Source of the DNA: Bufo bufo
Taxonomy: Eukaryota; Chordata; Amphibia; Anura; Bufonidae
DNA length: 64,000 nt
NCBI RefSeq assembly: GCF_905171765.1
Contig: NC_053397.1
Coordinates: 112,547,295-112,611,294, forward strand
Reading direction: 5' to 3'
A program made the position numbers and the translations under genes. The notes under the pieces are model-generated. The model ran no database searches and was not told the DNA's origin. It saw nothing but the letters and a program-made list of their open reading frames with translations. Position 1 is the first letter of the stretch. The number at the start of each line of letters is the position of its first letter. This document shows, one piece after another, positions 1 through 10,405 of the stretch.

Positions 1-572
1 GAGGCAGCCATGTTTAGTGTCAAGACAAACAGCTGCTACTTCAGTCGCCAGGTCTATGTACCTGTGCCTGAATGAATTAGAAAGTCATCTAGTTAACAAG
101 ACATCTAGGGACCAGATACTCGATACTATTCCCCTACTAAAATCCGCCACGGGTTTTCTAGCGGACGCCTCTGCAGAGACAATTAGGTTCTCAGCCAAGG
201 ACGCCGCTTTGTCCAATGCTGCCCGGCGGGCACTTTGGATGAAATCTTGGTCGGGCGACATCTCTTCCAAGATGAAGTTATGTTCTATAGCCTTCTCAGG
301 GGAATACGTGTTTGGTCCTGTACTGGACAAGATCCTTGAAGACTACGGATAAAAAGAAAGGGTTCCCTGAAGAGAAGACCGCTAAAAAGAAAATAACTTC
401 CTTTCGTAGTCAATTTTCCCAAAATGGCTCCTTTCGTGGTAAAGGTAAATCCGGACGTTTGAGTTACCCAAAAGGGGGAGGGGTAGAGGATTCCTCCTTA
501 ATCCCCAAAACAAGGGAGGTGAGAAGCAGTGACGCCAGGATAAGGGGAAGACTATCCCAGTTTTTTGCTTAG
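1..572 (+). pseudogene. DIRS A gag-like protein, C-terminal part
   Basis: This is the C-terminal half of the DIRS ORF1 (gag-like) protein, which packages the element RNA. Around 50-350 it reads FLADASAETIRFSAKDAAL then SNAARRALWMKSW, matching FLADASTDIVRFSAR / SNAARRAIWLKSW in copy B. From about 340 the reading passes to a second frame with DKKKGF followed by a Lys/Arg/Gly-rich tail ending at a stop at 570-572. At least one frameshift separates the two parts and another seems to lie near base 25. The protein start is outside the window. The basic tail suggests nucleic-acid binding. It is clearly a gag relic; the exact frameshift positions are approximate. Confidence 0.8.
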
Positions 573-2435
573 TGGCAGCAGACTTCTCCCAGTCTCTGGG
601 CTCAAAATCTTGTCAGAAACGGATACAGGATAGTTATCTCCCCCCCCCCCCCCCCCCCTCCAAATGTGTTTCTGATTTCTCACCACCCTTCTCCTTGTCA
701 GTACAGCCAGATCTGGAGGGAGGTTCAGAATCTCCGGGACTTGGGAGTAGTGATTCCTGTTCCCGAGCTTCAATGGGGGCAAGGTTTCTACTCCAGCCTT
801 TTCTTAGTAAAGAAACCAGGGGGTTCCTTCCGTATGATCATAAACCTCAAGAGGCTGAACAAATTTGTTATCTACAAAAAATTCAAGATGGAATCTCTAA
901 ATTCCACCATTCCTTTAATTCAAAAAGATGCGTCCCTCTGTACAATCGACTTAAAGGACGCATACTATCATGTTCCTATTCACTCCCAGTCTCAAAGGTT
1001 CCTGCGGTTTGCAATAAGGGATCACAGAGGGTCTGTTCACCACTTCCAGTTTGTGGCTCTCCCCTTCGGGCTGGCCTCAGCCCCAAGGATTTTCATGAAG
1101 CTGGTGGTAGAGATGGTCGCCTCCCTGAGGTCTCTGGGTGTGACGGTCGTTCCTTACCTAGACGACTTTCTACTGATTTCCAACTCTGTAGATCAGTCTA
1201 TAACAGACCGAGACATCTTCTGCTCCCTTCTGACATCTCTAGGTTGGGTGATAACCTAAAAAAGTCATCCCTAGTTCCAAATACCAGGGTAAAATTCCTA
1301 GGGGTTCTGTTAGATTCGGAAAAACAAACAACCTTTCTTCCAGCAGAAAGAATTCAGAACCTGCAGTCAGCGATCAGGGCCTTCCTGGGACGTCGTTCCT
1401 TCTCGTGCAGAGAAGCGATGAGTCTCTTAGGTCAGATGACAGCCTGCATAGTAGCAGTCCCTTGGTGCCAGGCCCATTACAGAGCCCTTCAGTCCTGGCT
1501 TCTAAGGAAGTGGGACAAAAATCTATCCTCTTTGGACAGGAAAATCCTGATCCCGGGCCACACAAAATTCTCAGTCCGCTGGTGGCTTCAAACAAAAAAC
1601 TTAACGAAGGGCATGGTCTGGTTCAGAACCCCAGCAGTGCTTGTTCATACTGATGCTAGCGTAAAGGGGTGGGGCGCAATTTTTTTTTTTTTCCGATCTC
1701 TACCAGGGAGACTGGCCTCAAAATATTGCAGCTCAGTCTTCAAACTACAGGGAGCTCAGGGCAGTTTGGGAGACAATACAAGTAGCCGCTCCAAAATTAA
1801 GAAACCAACATATAAAGGTCTATTCAGACAATGTAACGACCGTGTCCTACCTCAAACATCAGGGGGGCACATGGTCTCAGAAACTAGAAGGTCTGTCCCA
1901 AAAAATCTTCCTCTGGGGGGAAAAGAATGTAAAGTCGATATCTGCAATTCATTTAAAAGGAAGCCTAAACTGTGCAGCGGACTTCCTCAGCCAGACTACC
2001 ATAGACCAGGGGGAATGGTCTTTAAACAGGGACGTCTTCAATCTGATTGTCCAGAGGTGGGGCCTCCCTCTGGTAGACCTATTTGCTACAGGAATAAATG
2101 CAAAGGTATCAACCTTTTGCTCCCTAAACCCAAGGGACAGGCCCCTAGCGATCGACGCCTTCTCCCTACACTGGAACTGGGACATTGCATATGCCTTCCC
2201 TCCGTTCCCATTAATCCCAAAAGTTCTCCAAAAAATCATCAGGGACAGAGCCAGAGTAATCTTGGTCACTCCGTACTGGCCCAAGAGGAGCTGGTTCTCG
2301 ATTCTAACCAAACTCTCCCCACGAGAAGCTTTTATTCACCCAAAGAGGAAGGATATCCTGATCCAGGGGCCGGTTCTCCATCCCCATCCGGAAATCTTTA
2401 ATCTCTTGGCTTCGATCCTGAGTCCAACCTTCTAA
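573..2435 (+). pseudogene. DIRS A reverse transcriptase / RNase H / methyltransferase-like polyprotein, frameshifted
   Basis: This encoded the element's reverse transcriptase and RNase H. Frame 3 (about 666-1259) carries the RT core, with FLVKKPGGSFRMIINLK, DLKDAYYHVPIH, ALPFGLASAPRIF and the catalytic YLDD at about 1154-1165. A one-base loss near 1255 moves the reading to frame 2 (FLGVLLDS, then HTDASVKGWGA, the start of RNase H, near 1650). A 12-base T run near 1681-1692 shifts it back to frame 3, which continues with RNase H (HLKGSLNCAADFLSQT) and the region VDLFAT...AFPPFPLIP...VTPYWPKRSW typical of the DIRS methyltransferase-like domain. An 18-base C run lies near 640-658. The long 609-codon reading over 572-2401 is mostly out of frame and is not a protein. 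Confidence 0.88.
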
Positions 2436-3155
2436 GACGTAGAGGTCTCTCTGAAGGGGTTATTTCTATCTTGAAGGCCAGCAGAAAGAAGGTGACAAAC
2501 GCCATTTATTTTAAAATCTGGAAGAAATTCTGTACCTGGTCAGGCGACGAAGCCCCAGACCAAACCAAACCGAATATACTGAAGATTTTGGATTTCCTGC
2601 AGAAGGGCCTAGAGTCTGGGTTAAGTCCTTCTACCCTTAGAGTCCAGGTCTCAGCACTTAGTGCATATTTTGATTCGGAATTAGCCAGCCATAGATGGAT
2701 CCAAAGATTCCTGAGATCTGCAGCCAGACTAAGACCTTCTCTCAAATCAAGGGTGCCTACCTGGGACTTAAACACTGTCCTTAACGGACTCACAGGCCCG
2801 CCTTACGAACCCTTGGACTCAAGTTCTCTGAAGCATCTTTCTCAGAAGGCGGCTTTTATTATTGCTATAACATCAGCAAAAAGATTGAGCGAGATCCAAG
2901 CATTGTCAATAAGACAACCATACCTCACAATACAGGAGGACCGTGTCACCTTGAGGCTAGACCCGACGTTTTTACCAAAGGTAGTAACAGACTTCCACGA
3001 ACAGTGCTAAAATAACTAGAGGTCACTAGAGACCTGAGGAAGGTGGACAACTTACTAGTGCTCTTCTGTGGTAAAAATAAGGGGAAGGCAGCTTCCAGAT
3101 CTACCAATGCCCGATGGGTAAAACAGACTATTACAGACTGCTACAAGATCGCCCG
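2423..3155 (+). pseudogene. DIRS A tyrosine recombinase, truncated
   Basis: This is the recombinase that joins the circular DIRS DNA to the target. It starts in the RGLSEGV region and continues with YFKIWKKF, STLRVQVSALSAYFDSE and WDLNTVLNGL, as in copy B. The first catalytic arginine region survives as AITSAKRLSEIQ, although the motif is SAKR here and SARR in copy B. A stop at 3008-3010 and a deletion of tens of codons follow. A short piece (LLVLFCGKNKGKAAS, ARWVKQTI) then resumes at 3043 before the element is cut off. The HxxR, W and catalytic Tyr boxes are absent, so it is inactive. Confidence 0.85.
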
Positions 3156-4069
3156 TGCGGTGCAACGTTTCTGCTCAATGCTAGAGCCTTTTTCAAGCCA
3201 AGAACATATACATATGGTGGGTATATATAAGTGAAACAGCACACATCATGTGACCCAATCAAAACAGTGGGTGTTGACAAAATTAGCATACATAACAGTG
3301 AGAAAAAATACATAAAAATATACAATGTGCATTGCAAACTAAAAATTGCATGGATGAAGACCTGGTCAATCAATCATTGTGATATAAATGATTATCTGAT
3401 GTCCATGTATGATCCATAATAATAAACACCATCTCCAGTGTTGACCATGACAGTTGTGAAAACCAAAGTAAAATGTAAGGGGAGGAGCCAAAAAGACAGA
3501 AAATGCTAACATACCCAAGGGATGAGGCACACGATCCACACGCCATCCCGGCGTTGTATACAATCTACTGCGCCTGCTCCGGGGAGTGCCAATCAGGTAG
3601 GCAGCTGAGAGCGTCCTGCGTCAGAGACAAATATTTGCGCATGCACATTGCCCTTCTGCCGTTCCGCTCATCTGCCCATTCTACAGAATACTGTGCGCAT
3701 GCGCAGTGCGTTCCAAGCACACACGAGCCATCTTGGTTGCTGGTCAACTGCCCTACCTTCGCATATCAATGCTGTTCAAATCGGAATACAGCCTTATAAT
3801 CGAGCCTAGTGCCGCAAAGCGGTAGGGGCAGTCCCCTTCACAGGGCTGCAGCCCCACCCTTCCAGGCAACGTCCCGAAGACCACCACATATCACGTGGCT
3901 ATCTGGGGGGGGGGGGTTACCATGAAAGTAATGCGGGCACCATTCAACTCAAGAGGGATCTGCTCAGGCGGTGAACCAATGTATATAAAGGGCAAATCAA
4001 TCGGGACGCCTAAAACAATACAGACTAAATAAATAGGGCTAGTGTGGCTTGTACCCTTTGGCACTCCTC
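3156..4069 (-). mobile_element. Penelope-like / hammerhead-like repeat unit, non-coding
   Basis: This stretch holds no convincing gene. Read on the minus strand it begins near 4069 with GAGGAGTGCC, recalling the GAGTGCTGC ends of the palindromic units at 7.5 and 24.9 kb. It ends near 3160 with CTTGAAAAAG, a short hairpin and GAAACGTTGC. That ending is shared with units at 6.5, 7.6 and 24.9 kb whose other sequence differs. The middle contains a G run near 3905, CpG-rich sequence around 3540-3720 and a TATA-like stretch near 3985. Assignment to Penelope-like elements is by architecture only; no reverse transcriptase is present. Confidence 0.45.
3163..3197 (-). ncRNA. Hammerhead-like motif (hypothetical)
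   Basis: On the minus strand CTTGAAAAAG (3197-3188) is followed by a GCTC/GAGC four-base stem (3187-3184 with 3176-3173), a 7-base loop, then GAAACGTTGC from 3171 down. The order 'CTGANGA-like box, hairpin, GAAAC' is that of a hammerhead ribozyme core. The first box is not canonical, so self-cleavage is doubtful. Confidence 0.35.
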
Positions 4070-4380
4070 ACTCAGGGCAGCATGTACTGAATAAAAGACT
4101 ACAGTAAGTGTGCCGGATTCCCAATGAATGTGAAGCAGCGGTTCGACTTTGATCTCCATCCCTCCGGCTCAGTGCTGATGAAATTTTTTTGAGTCTTCCA
4201 CTTGACTTTTTTGTTCCATAACCCTCAGGATCATTTAAGAATTTAAGAAATTCCAAATGACTGTCTTACTGCGTCCCACCTCAGCAGCGATGGCGCGCTG
4301 TGAGTGACCCTGCTTATGCAGTTCAACAACCCGACCACGTTAAAGGGAGAGGTTTTTTTTTTGCCTTTGCCATCACAATG
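4068..4380 (-). pseudogene. Tc1 transposase, N-terminal helix-turn-helix fragment
   Basis: This is the DNA-binding part of a Tc1 transposase. The minus-strand reading RGRVVELHKQGHSQRAIA followed by EVGRSKTVIWNFL and NDPEGYGTKKSSGRLKK matches the paired-type helix-turn-helix and the GR-rich linker of Tc1 proteins. The first part is in a different frame from the piece at 4068-4256, so there is a frameshift near 4250. The catalytic DDE half is missing because the element is truncated. It cannot encode an active protein. The family assignment is secure; the subfamily is not determined. Confidence 0.75.
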
Positions 4381-4645
4381 TGTGACTACCTGACAGAAAA
4401 TGACAATGAATCCACATCTTTGCACAGATTTGGCCTTTTAAAGTCATGTGGTCCTAAACTTTTGATCACCTGAAAAATGGCCTGTTTCAGTTAATTCATT
4501 GTTTTCATTAAATTGAATGCTCAAAAAAAATAATTTTCTTGCTGCATGTTGAAGCTCTACTTGGAACCTTGTTAAGATCCAGCCATGCTAAATATGATTT
4601 TTTGCCCATTTTTCAAGTGGTCTTAAACTTTTGATCAGTACTGTA
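4070..4645 (-). mobile_element. Tc1 element fragment 1 (5' half)
   Basis: This is the 5' part of a Tc1 element on the minus strand. Its outer terminus lies at about 4645, where the minus-strand sequence CAGTACTGATCAAAAG begins next to a TA dinucleotide. A related copy of this end (GATCAAAAGTTTAGGACC) is seen again near 4450-4470. The other end is cut near 4070, where the Penelope-like unit begins. A different Tc1 abuts at 4646. Confidence 0.7.
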
Positions 4646-4649
4646 TTAC

Positions 4650-5620
<971 letters not shown>

Positions 5621-5905
5621 GAGTTTTGCTGTGGGATGTGACTAAGAAAATTTCAGGAAAGGCCAACCAGAGCAGCTGAACTTTATTTGGGGTTAATCAG
5701 AGGCACATTAAATGATGGCCGGTGTGTGCTGACTCCTATTTAATATGATTTTGAATGTGAATGCTTAATTCTGAACACGGCTACATCCCCAGTTATAAGA
5801 GGGTGTGCACACTTATGCAACCACATTATTTATTTTTTGTTTTCTTCCTCCACCTAAAAGATTTCAGTTTGTTTTTCAATTGAGTGGTACAGTTTATAGG
5901 TCACA

Positions 5906-6339
5906 TTAAAGGGGTTGTCCAGGTTCAGAGCTGAACCTGGACATACCTCCATTTTCACCCATTCAGCCTCCCTGACTTGAGCATCGGAGCAGTTCATGCT
6001 CCGATGCTCTCCTTTGTCTTGCGCTAAATCATGCAGGGCATAGGCATTTTTTTGAGATCCAGTGACGTACCGGGCTCTCCATGGGGCTGCCAGGAAGCCC
6101 AGTGACTTAAACGGCACTGATGGGTGGGATTTAGTGCTGCCCTAGCCAGTAAAACTGCTAGGGCATTGCTAAAGCCCGCCCATCAGAGCCGGTGACGTCA
6201 CCGAACACACTGCCTGGCTGAAGCTTCCGCCAGGCAGTGTGTTATGATAAACAAAAGAGCCCATGCTAGCCTCGGAGGCTGCCTGGGTGAAAATAAGGGT
6301 ATGTCCGGGTTCACCTCTGAACCCGGACAACCCCTTTAA
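5906..6339. mobile_element. TTAA-flanked MITE
   Basis: TTAA followed by AGGGGTTGTCC on the left (5906) is mirrored by GGACAACCCCT then TTAA on the right (ending 6339). Removing it restores an uninterrupted Tc1 leader. The TTAA duplication suggests mobilisation by a piggyBac-type transposase. A related fragment lies at about 39.64-39.91 kb and a shorter one near 48.21-48.31 kb. Confidence 0.75.
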
Positions 6340-6479
6340 ATGTGGAAAAAGTTCTGAAATTATTTCTTTGTCTAATTTTTTTACATCATAGAAATCTGAC
6401 ATTTTAACAGGGGTGTGTAGACTGTTTATATCCACTGTGTAAAAAATAAATATATACACCGAAAAAAAGCCAGCAGCAC

Positions 6480-6617
6480 ACCATGGAGTTCAAAACAACA
6501 CGTGCGGTTTATTCACACAGGGTCATGTAGCAGCGACTTTTCAACCGCTTGTTGCGGTCTTTCTCAAGCTATGTGCACATAGCTTGAGAAAGACCGCAAC
6601 AAGCGGTTGAAACGGCG

Positions 6618-6669
<52 letters not shown>

Positions 6670-6753
6670 CGCCGTTTCAACCGCTTGTTGCGGTCTTTCT
6701 CAAGCTATGTGCACATAGCTTGAGAAAGACCGCAACAAGCGGTTGAAACGGCG

Positions 6754-6757
<4 letters not shown>
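6480..6757. repeat. Triple palindrome, Penelope-like/hammerhead-like units
   Basis: Two perfect-looking palindromes (arms of about 33 bases, 6540-6606, and about 45 bases, 6666-6757) share the same arms, and the (TA)n tract between them is the centre of a third. The arm reads GCTTGAGAAAG, a stem ACCGC-AACAA-GCGGT, then TGAAACGGC. That is the same plan as the motifs at 3.2, 7.7 and 24.9 kb. Confidence 0.7.
6618..6666. repeat. (TA)n microsatellite
   Basis: Uninterrupted TA tract of about 45 bases between two inverted copies of the palindromic unit. Confidence 0.95.

Positions 6758-6795
<38 letters not shown>
6757..6795. repeat. (TA)n microsatellite
   Basis: TA tract directly after the second palindrome, followed by a T-rich spacer and the Helitron-like element. 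Confidence 0.95.
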
Positions 6796-6799
<4 letters not shown>

Positions 6800-7369
6800 T
6801 TTTTAATTTATTTTTTTTCTGTACGCGACCAAACGACTGTACCGATCTTAACCAAATTTGGCACACAGGTACATCGGGTGTCCAGCAAGGATGTACCGCT
6901 TCTGAGATATTCCCAAAAAAGACCCACATTAGCCAATACAGGCCTGTAAGTCTTTCTCTTCAAATCCCAACTGCCATAAACAGTTTTACTCCAGGTTTCC
7001 ATAACAACCCAGCCATTTTTCTTTACTGCTTAAAGGGGCGGGCACAGTGGAGGTCCCTGTTATTAAAGGGGTGGGAGCTATGAAGGTCAATGCTAAAGGG
7101 GCGGTCACTGTTAAAGGGACGGGCACTGTGGAGGTCACTGTTAAAGGGACGGGCACTGTGGAGGTCACTGTTAAAGATGCGTTCACTGTTAAAGGGGTGG
7201 GCACAATCCATTAAATATACCCATGCGAAGCCCACAGTGCACCTTTAACAGTGACCTCCAGTGTCCTCCCCTTTAACAGTGACCTTCATAGTGGCTGCCT
7301 CTTTTACAGTGACCTCCACAGTGCCCGCCCCTTTAACAATACCCGTGCGATGCCAGGTCCTTCTGCTAG
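6796..7369 (+). mobile_element. Helitron-like element a, non-autonomous
   Basis: The 3' end reads TACCCGTGCGATGCCAGGTCC then TTCTGCTAG followed by T. This is a short hairpin plus a CTRR terminus, as Helitrons have. The 5' half carries CTGTACGCGACCAAACGACTG, shared in inverted orientation with elements at 8.5-9.0 and 18.8-19.3 kb. The 5' boundary is approximate. There is no helicase/Rep gene. Confidence 0.65.
7025..7205. repeat. Tandem repeat within Helitron-like element a
   Basis: About six imperfect copies of a roughly 30-base unit with AAAGGGACGGGCACTGTGG and GGTCACTGTT. The same unit, inverted, fills elements b and c. Confidence 0.8.
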
Positions 7370-7394
7370 TGTGTGTGTGTATATATAGAGAGAG

Positions 7395-7448
<54 letters not shown>
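7370..7448. repeat. (GT)n/(TA)n microsatellite
   Basis: GT, GA and TA dinucleotide runs directly after the Helitron-like 3' end. Confidence 0.9.
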
Positions 7449-7450
<2 letters not shown>

Positions 7451-7538
7451 TCAAAAATACAACAGCAGCACAGTTAGAAAAAAAGTTAATCGGATCAGGG
7501 AAGGTAGGCAACCATTTCACTGTACAAGATTTCCAAAA

Positions 7539-7815
7539 AATGAGGCAGCACTCCAAATCAAAGTGAAAGGTGATGACCTAATTTATTCCCAGGCATCATT
7601 TCAGCCCACTCAATGAGTCTTTTGTCAAGCCAAAGGCCTCATTGGGCTGAAACATTGCCTGGGAATAAATTGGGTCATCACCTTTCCCAGGCAATGTTTC
7701 AGCCCAATGAGGCCTTTGGCTTGACAAAAGCCTCATTGAGTGGGCTGAAATGATGCCTGGGAATAAATTAGGTCATCGCCTTTCACTTTGATTTGGAGTG
7801 CTGCCTCATTTTTTT
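7539..7815. repeat. Palindromic Penelope-like/hammerhead-like unit
   Basis: Inverted arms of about 130 bases meet near 7686. Each arm runs from GGAGTGCTGCC through GGAATAAATT to GGGCTGAAAYRWTGCC. The inner part reads GGCTTGACAAAAGCC...GGGCTGAAATGATG, the CTTGANAAAG / hairpin / GAAA plan again. No protein is encoded. Confidence 0.65.
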
Positions 7816-7818
7816 GAA

Positions 7819-7819
<1 letters not shown>

Positions 7820-7856
<37 letters not shown>

Positions 7857-7862
7857 TTTGAA

Positions 7863-7895
<33 letters not shown>
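7820..7895. repeat. Two (TA)n tracts
   Basis: Two TA runs separated by a TTTTTTTGAAAAAA spacer, adjacent to the palindromic unit. Confidence 0.9.
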
Positions 7896-7898
<3 letters not shown>

Positions 7899-8218
7899 CT
7901 GCAGGATATATCGCAAAAATAATCGAATCGCGATAATCGCCAAATGCGATATGGCGATTCGGCCGACCTGAAAATGCCACGATTATATATGAAGGGGCCC
8001 ATATTGATAAAATGGCCTCTCTCCTATTGATAAAATGGCCAGCCTCTGTACTTACTTTCATGATGAATGCACTGCAGCGAGCCGGCCGGCGCGTGACTGA
8101 CGTCACTTAGTCACGCTCCTGAATTTAGTGGGAGGAGCGTGACAGTGACGTCAGTCACGCGCGGGCCGGCCCGCTCGCTATCGTGCATTCATAGTGAAAG
8201 GGAGTACAGAGGGAGTAC
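7896..8218. mobile_element. Truncated foldback MITE
   Basis: It starts with a GGATATATCGC / GCGATAATCGC-rich end and contains an imperfect palindrome (about 8059-8193) around GACTGACGTCAC / GTGACGTCAGTC and GCCGGCC arms. The right end is missing; Tc1 sequence begins at 8219. A hAT origin is possible but no duplication can be seen. Confidence 0.45.
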
Positions 8219-8305
8219 CTCTTGAAGCTCATCAAGAGAATGCCAAGAGTGTGCAAAGCAGTAATCAAAGCAAAAGGTGGCTACTTTGAAGACCCTAGAA
8301 TATGA
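8219..8305 (+). pseudogene. Tc1 transposase, last 28 codons
   Basis: Reading from 8219 gives LLKLIKRMPRVCKAVIKAK then GGYFEDPRI and a TGA stop at 8303-8305. It resembles the C-terminal tail of Tc1-group transposases (MPRRCKAVIKAKGG type). Everything upstream, including the catalytic residues, is missing, and the preceding sequence is an unrelated MITE. It is too short for the automatic gene calls and is identified by similarity to the family ending only. Confidence 0.7.
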
Positions 8306-8435
8306 CATATTTTCAGTTGTTTCACACTTCTTTGTTATGTATATAATTCCACATGTGTTAATTCATAGTTTTGATGCCTTCATAGTCATGAAAATAAAGA
8401 AAACTCTTTGAATGAGAAGGTGTGTCCAAACTTTT

Positions 8436-8440
<5 letters not shown>
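8219..8440 (+). mobile_element. Tc1 element fragment 3, 3' end
   Basis: This is the last part of a Tc1 element: the transposase tail, the 3' untranslated region and the terminal AAGGTGTGTCCAAACTTTTGG at about 8418-8438. The outermost bases merge with a (GT)n tract. The rest of the element is absent. Confidence 0.75.
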
Positions 8441-8494
<54 letters not shown>

Positions 8495-8497
8495 CAT
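8437..8497. repeat. (GT)n/(TA)n microsatellite
   Basis: GT repeats pass into TA repeats and end with CACACA just before Helitron-like element b. Confidence 0.9.
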
Positions 8498-9030
8498 ACC
8501 GAAGGACCCTGGTTCGCACGGGTATATTCAGTCTATTTCATTTTATGTTTCCGTGTGTCGTAAAGATATCAACAGTTTCCCTCATAACAGTGACCTCTAC
8601 AGTGCCCGCCCCTTTAGCATTGACTACCCCTTTAACAGTCATTTTCATAGTGCCCGCCCCTTTAACAGAGACCTTCATTTCGACCGCCCCTTTAATAAGT
8701 GACCTCCACAGTGCCCGCCCCTTTAAGCAGTAAAGAAAAATGGCTGGGTTGTTATGGGAACCTGGAGTAAAACTGTTTATGGCAGTTGGGATTTGAAGAG
8801 AAATACTTGTAGGCTTGCATTGGCTAATGTGGGTAATATTTGGGGAATATCTCAGGAACGGTACGTCCTAGAGAGCTGAGACCCGGTCTAAAACCTTGCC
8901 GGACACCTGATGTACCCGGGTGCCAAATTTGGTGAAGATCGGTCCAGTCGTCTGGTCGCGCATAAAGAACGTCGAGACAGACATCTAGACAGACAAACTA
9001 ATTTTTAGATAGATTTGAGATAGATAGGGA
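8498..9030 (-). mobile_element. Helitron-like element b, non-autonomous
   Basis: On the minus strand the 3' end is at the left (plus-strand CCGAAGGACCCTGGTTCGCA, a degraded form of the AGCAGAAGGACCCGGCTTCG end). The 5' half holds GTCTGGTCGCGCATAAAGAAC followed by CAGACAGACAAAC-type repeats. The interior has the same 30-base tandem units and the CCTGGAGTAAAACTG block as element a. No coding capacity. Confidence 0.65.
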
Positions 9031-9155
9031 TTTGATCAGATCTCCAATTTCATCATTTCCCTGCGACATATACATAAATATATCTAAGGGAGATGATCAA
9101 TTCACGGAAGATGATGTTCCCTAAAGAAAGTTAAGTAATTTGATCATCAAATCCC

Positions 9156-10056
9156 TTAAAGGGATTCTGTCACCACTTTCTAACCCCCCCTTTTAAAAGT
9201 ATTGTTCTCTCCATGGCGCCCTTGTGATTACAAAGGTGTTGTTATAACATAAATTCGCCGTCTCGTTTTGATAAAAATACCTTTTATCTAACCTGTCAAT
9301 CTTGTGGATAAGGTGCCCAGGGCGTGTCTGAAGCTGCCGCCCGCCGCCGCCGCCGTTGCCCAGCTCCTCCCCTGATCCTTTCAGCGCCGCCTGAATGTAA
9401 AGAAATCCGCCTCCGGCTCTCGCTCAGTGCCCCCTCCTCCTTTTCAAAGATCCCGCGCGTGCGCACAGGCCTGTGCCTGATGTGCCCGTGCGGACATTTA
9501 GAATCAGCCTCATTGAGCGAAGTGCGCATGCGCGCACTTCGCTTAACCTCCTCATAAGACGAGCACTGCAGCCAGCCACTCAGAGCCTGCGGCTCCATAC
9601 AGCGCTTGGCAGGCTCTGAGTGGCTGGCTGCAGTGCTCGTCTTATGAGGAGGTTAAGCGAAGTGCGCGCATGCGCACTTCGCTCAATGAGGCTGATTCTA
9701 AATGTCCGCACGGGCGCATCAGGCACAGGCCTGTGCGCACGCGCGGGATCTTTGAAAAGGAGGAGGGGGCACTGAGCGAGAGCCGGAGGCGGATTTCTTT
9801 ACATTCAGGCGGCGCTGAAAGGATCAGGGGAGGAGCTGGGCACCAACGGCGGCGGCGGCGGGCGGCAGCTTCAGACCTTCAGAAACGCCCTGGGCACCTT
9901 ATCCACAAGATTGACAGGTTAGATAAAAGGTATTTTTATCAAAACGAGACGGCGAATTTATGTTATAACAACACCTTTTGTAATCACAAGGGCGCCATGG
10001 AGAGAACAATACTTTTAAAAGGGGGGGGTTAGAAAGTGGTGACAGAGTCCCTTTAA
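9156..10056. mobile_element. TTAA-flanked large palindromic MITE
   Basis: TTAA then AGGGATTCTGTCACCAC at the left and GTGGTGACAGAGTCCCT then TTAA at the right enclose arms of about 430 bases, nearly identical in inverted orientation and meeting near 9598. The arms are GC-rich (GCGCATGCGCGCACTTCGC, repeated GCC/GGC). The long readings here are arm artefacts. Related termini occur at 44.3-44.9 kb. Confidence 0.8.
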
Positions 10057-10243
10057 CTGTTTTAGTGAAAAGTTTAATATTTTTGTTAATATAATAATAT
10101 GAAATAATATTGTTTAGATATTTGGATCGGTGTCAGACTTTCTCTTCAAAATCAGATTTTTTTTTTTAGTACCTACTTCCATAACATCGTAATTTTTTTC
10201 CATAATAGTACTGTTTGTGTCCGTTGTAGTTTAAGTAGTGGTG

Positions 10244-10302
10244 CTAATTTAAATTGCTCAATGACTGATAGCTTCTTCTATCCTTTCGCGAGTCCACAAA
10301 GG
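10244..10302 (-). pseudogene. End of a minus-strand reading frame split by DIRS B
   Basis: Joining 15695-15614 to 10302-10244 on the minus strand across DIRS B gives 46 open codons, ending FVDSRKDRRSYQSLSNLN and TAG at 10246-10244. The frame is kept exactly if 10303-15613 is removed. The protein is not recognised and may be chance. Confidence 0.3.
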
Positions 10303-10405
10303 TTTTTCCCCTCACCCATGACGGCACCCCATGCGACCAGGGACCTCCCATCCGGGACAGGAAACCTGAGAAGATAAAAGGTTCACACCCCCACCAAGCA
10401 CCAGT
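10303..10405 (+). repeat. DIRS B left inverted terminal repeat
   Basis: Begins TTTTTCCCCTCACCCATGAC and is the inverse of 15484-15572 through the CACCCCCACCAAGCACCAG end. Just inside, TCAGGTTTCCTGTCC (10406-10420) can pair back with GGACAGGAAACCTGA, giving a terminal hairpin. Confidence 0.9.

Larger units (their letters stand above)
1..3155 (+). mobile_element. DIRS-type retrotransposon, copy A (truncated, decayed)
   Basis: DIRS elements are retrotransposons that integrate with a tyrosine recombinase instead of an integrase. Here the usual order is visible on the plus strand: gag C-terminus, reverse transcriptase, RNase H, methyltransferase-like region, recombinase. The left end lies outside the window and the right end stops inside the recombinase, where a different repeat begins near 3155. 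No terminal or internal complementary repeats survive. Several frameshifts make it non-functional. The parts align by eye to the much better copy B at 10.3-15.6 kb. Confidence 0.9.

Noticed and set aside
572..2401. 609-codon open frame over DIRS A
   Set aside because: Only about 1262-1690 is in the true RT/RNase H frame; the rest reads the domain out of frame (the YLDD core is in another frame).
9296..10032. Arg-rich open frames of 77-120 codons
   Set aside because: They read the GC-rich palindrome arms; mirrored copies appear on both arms.
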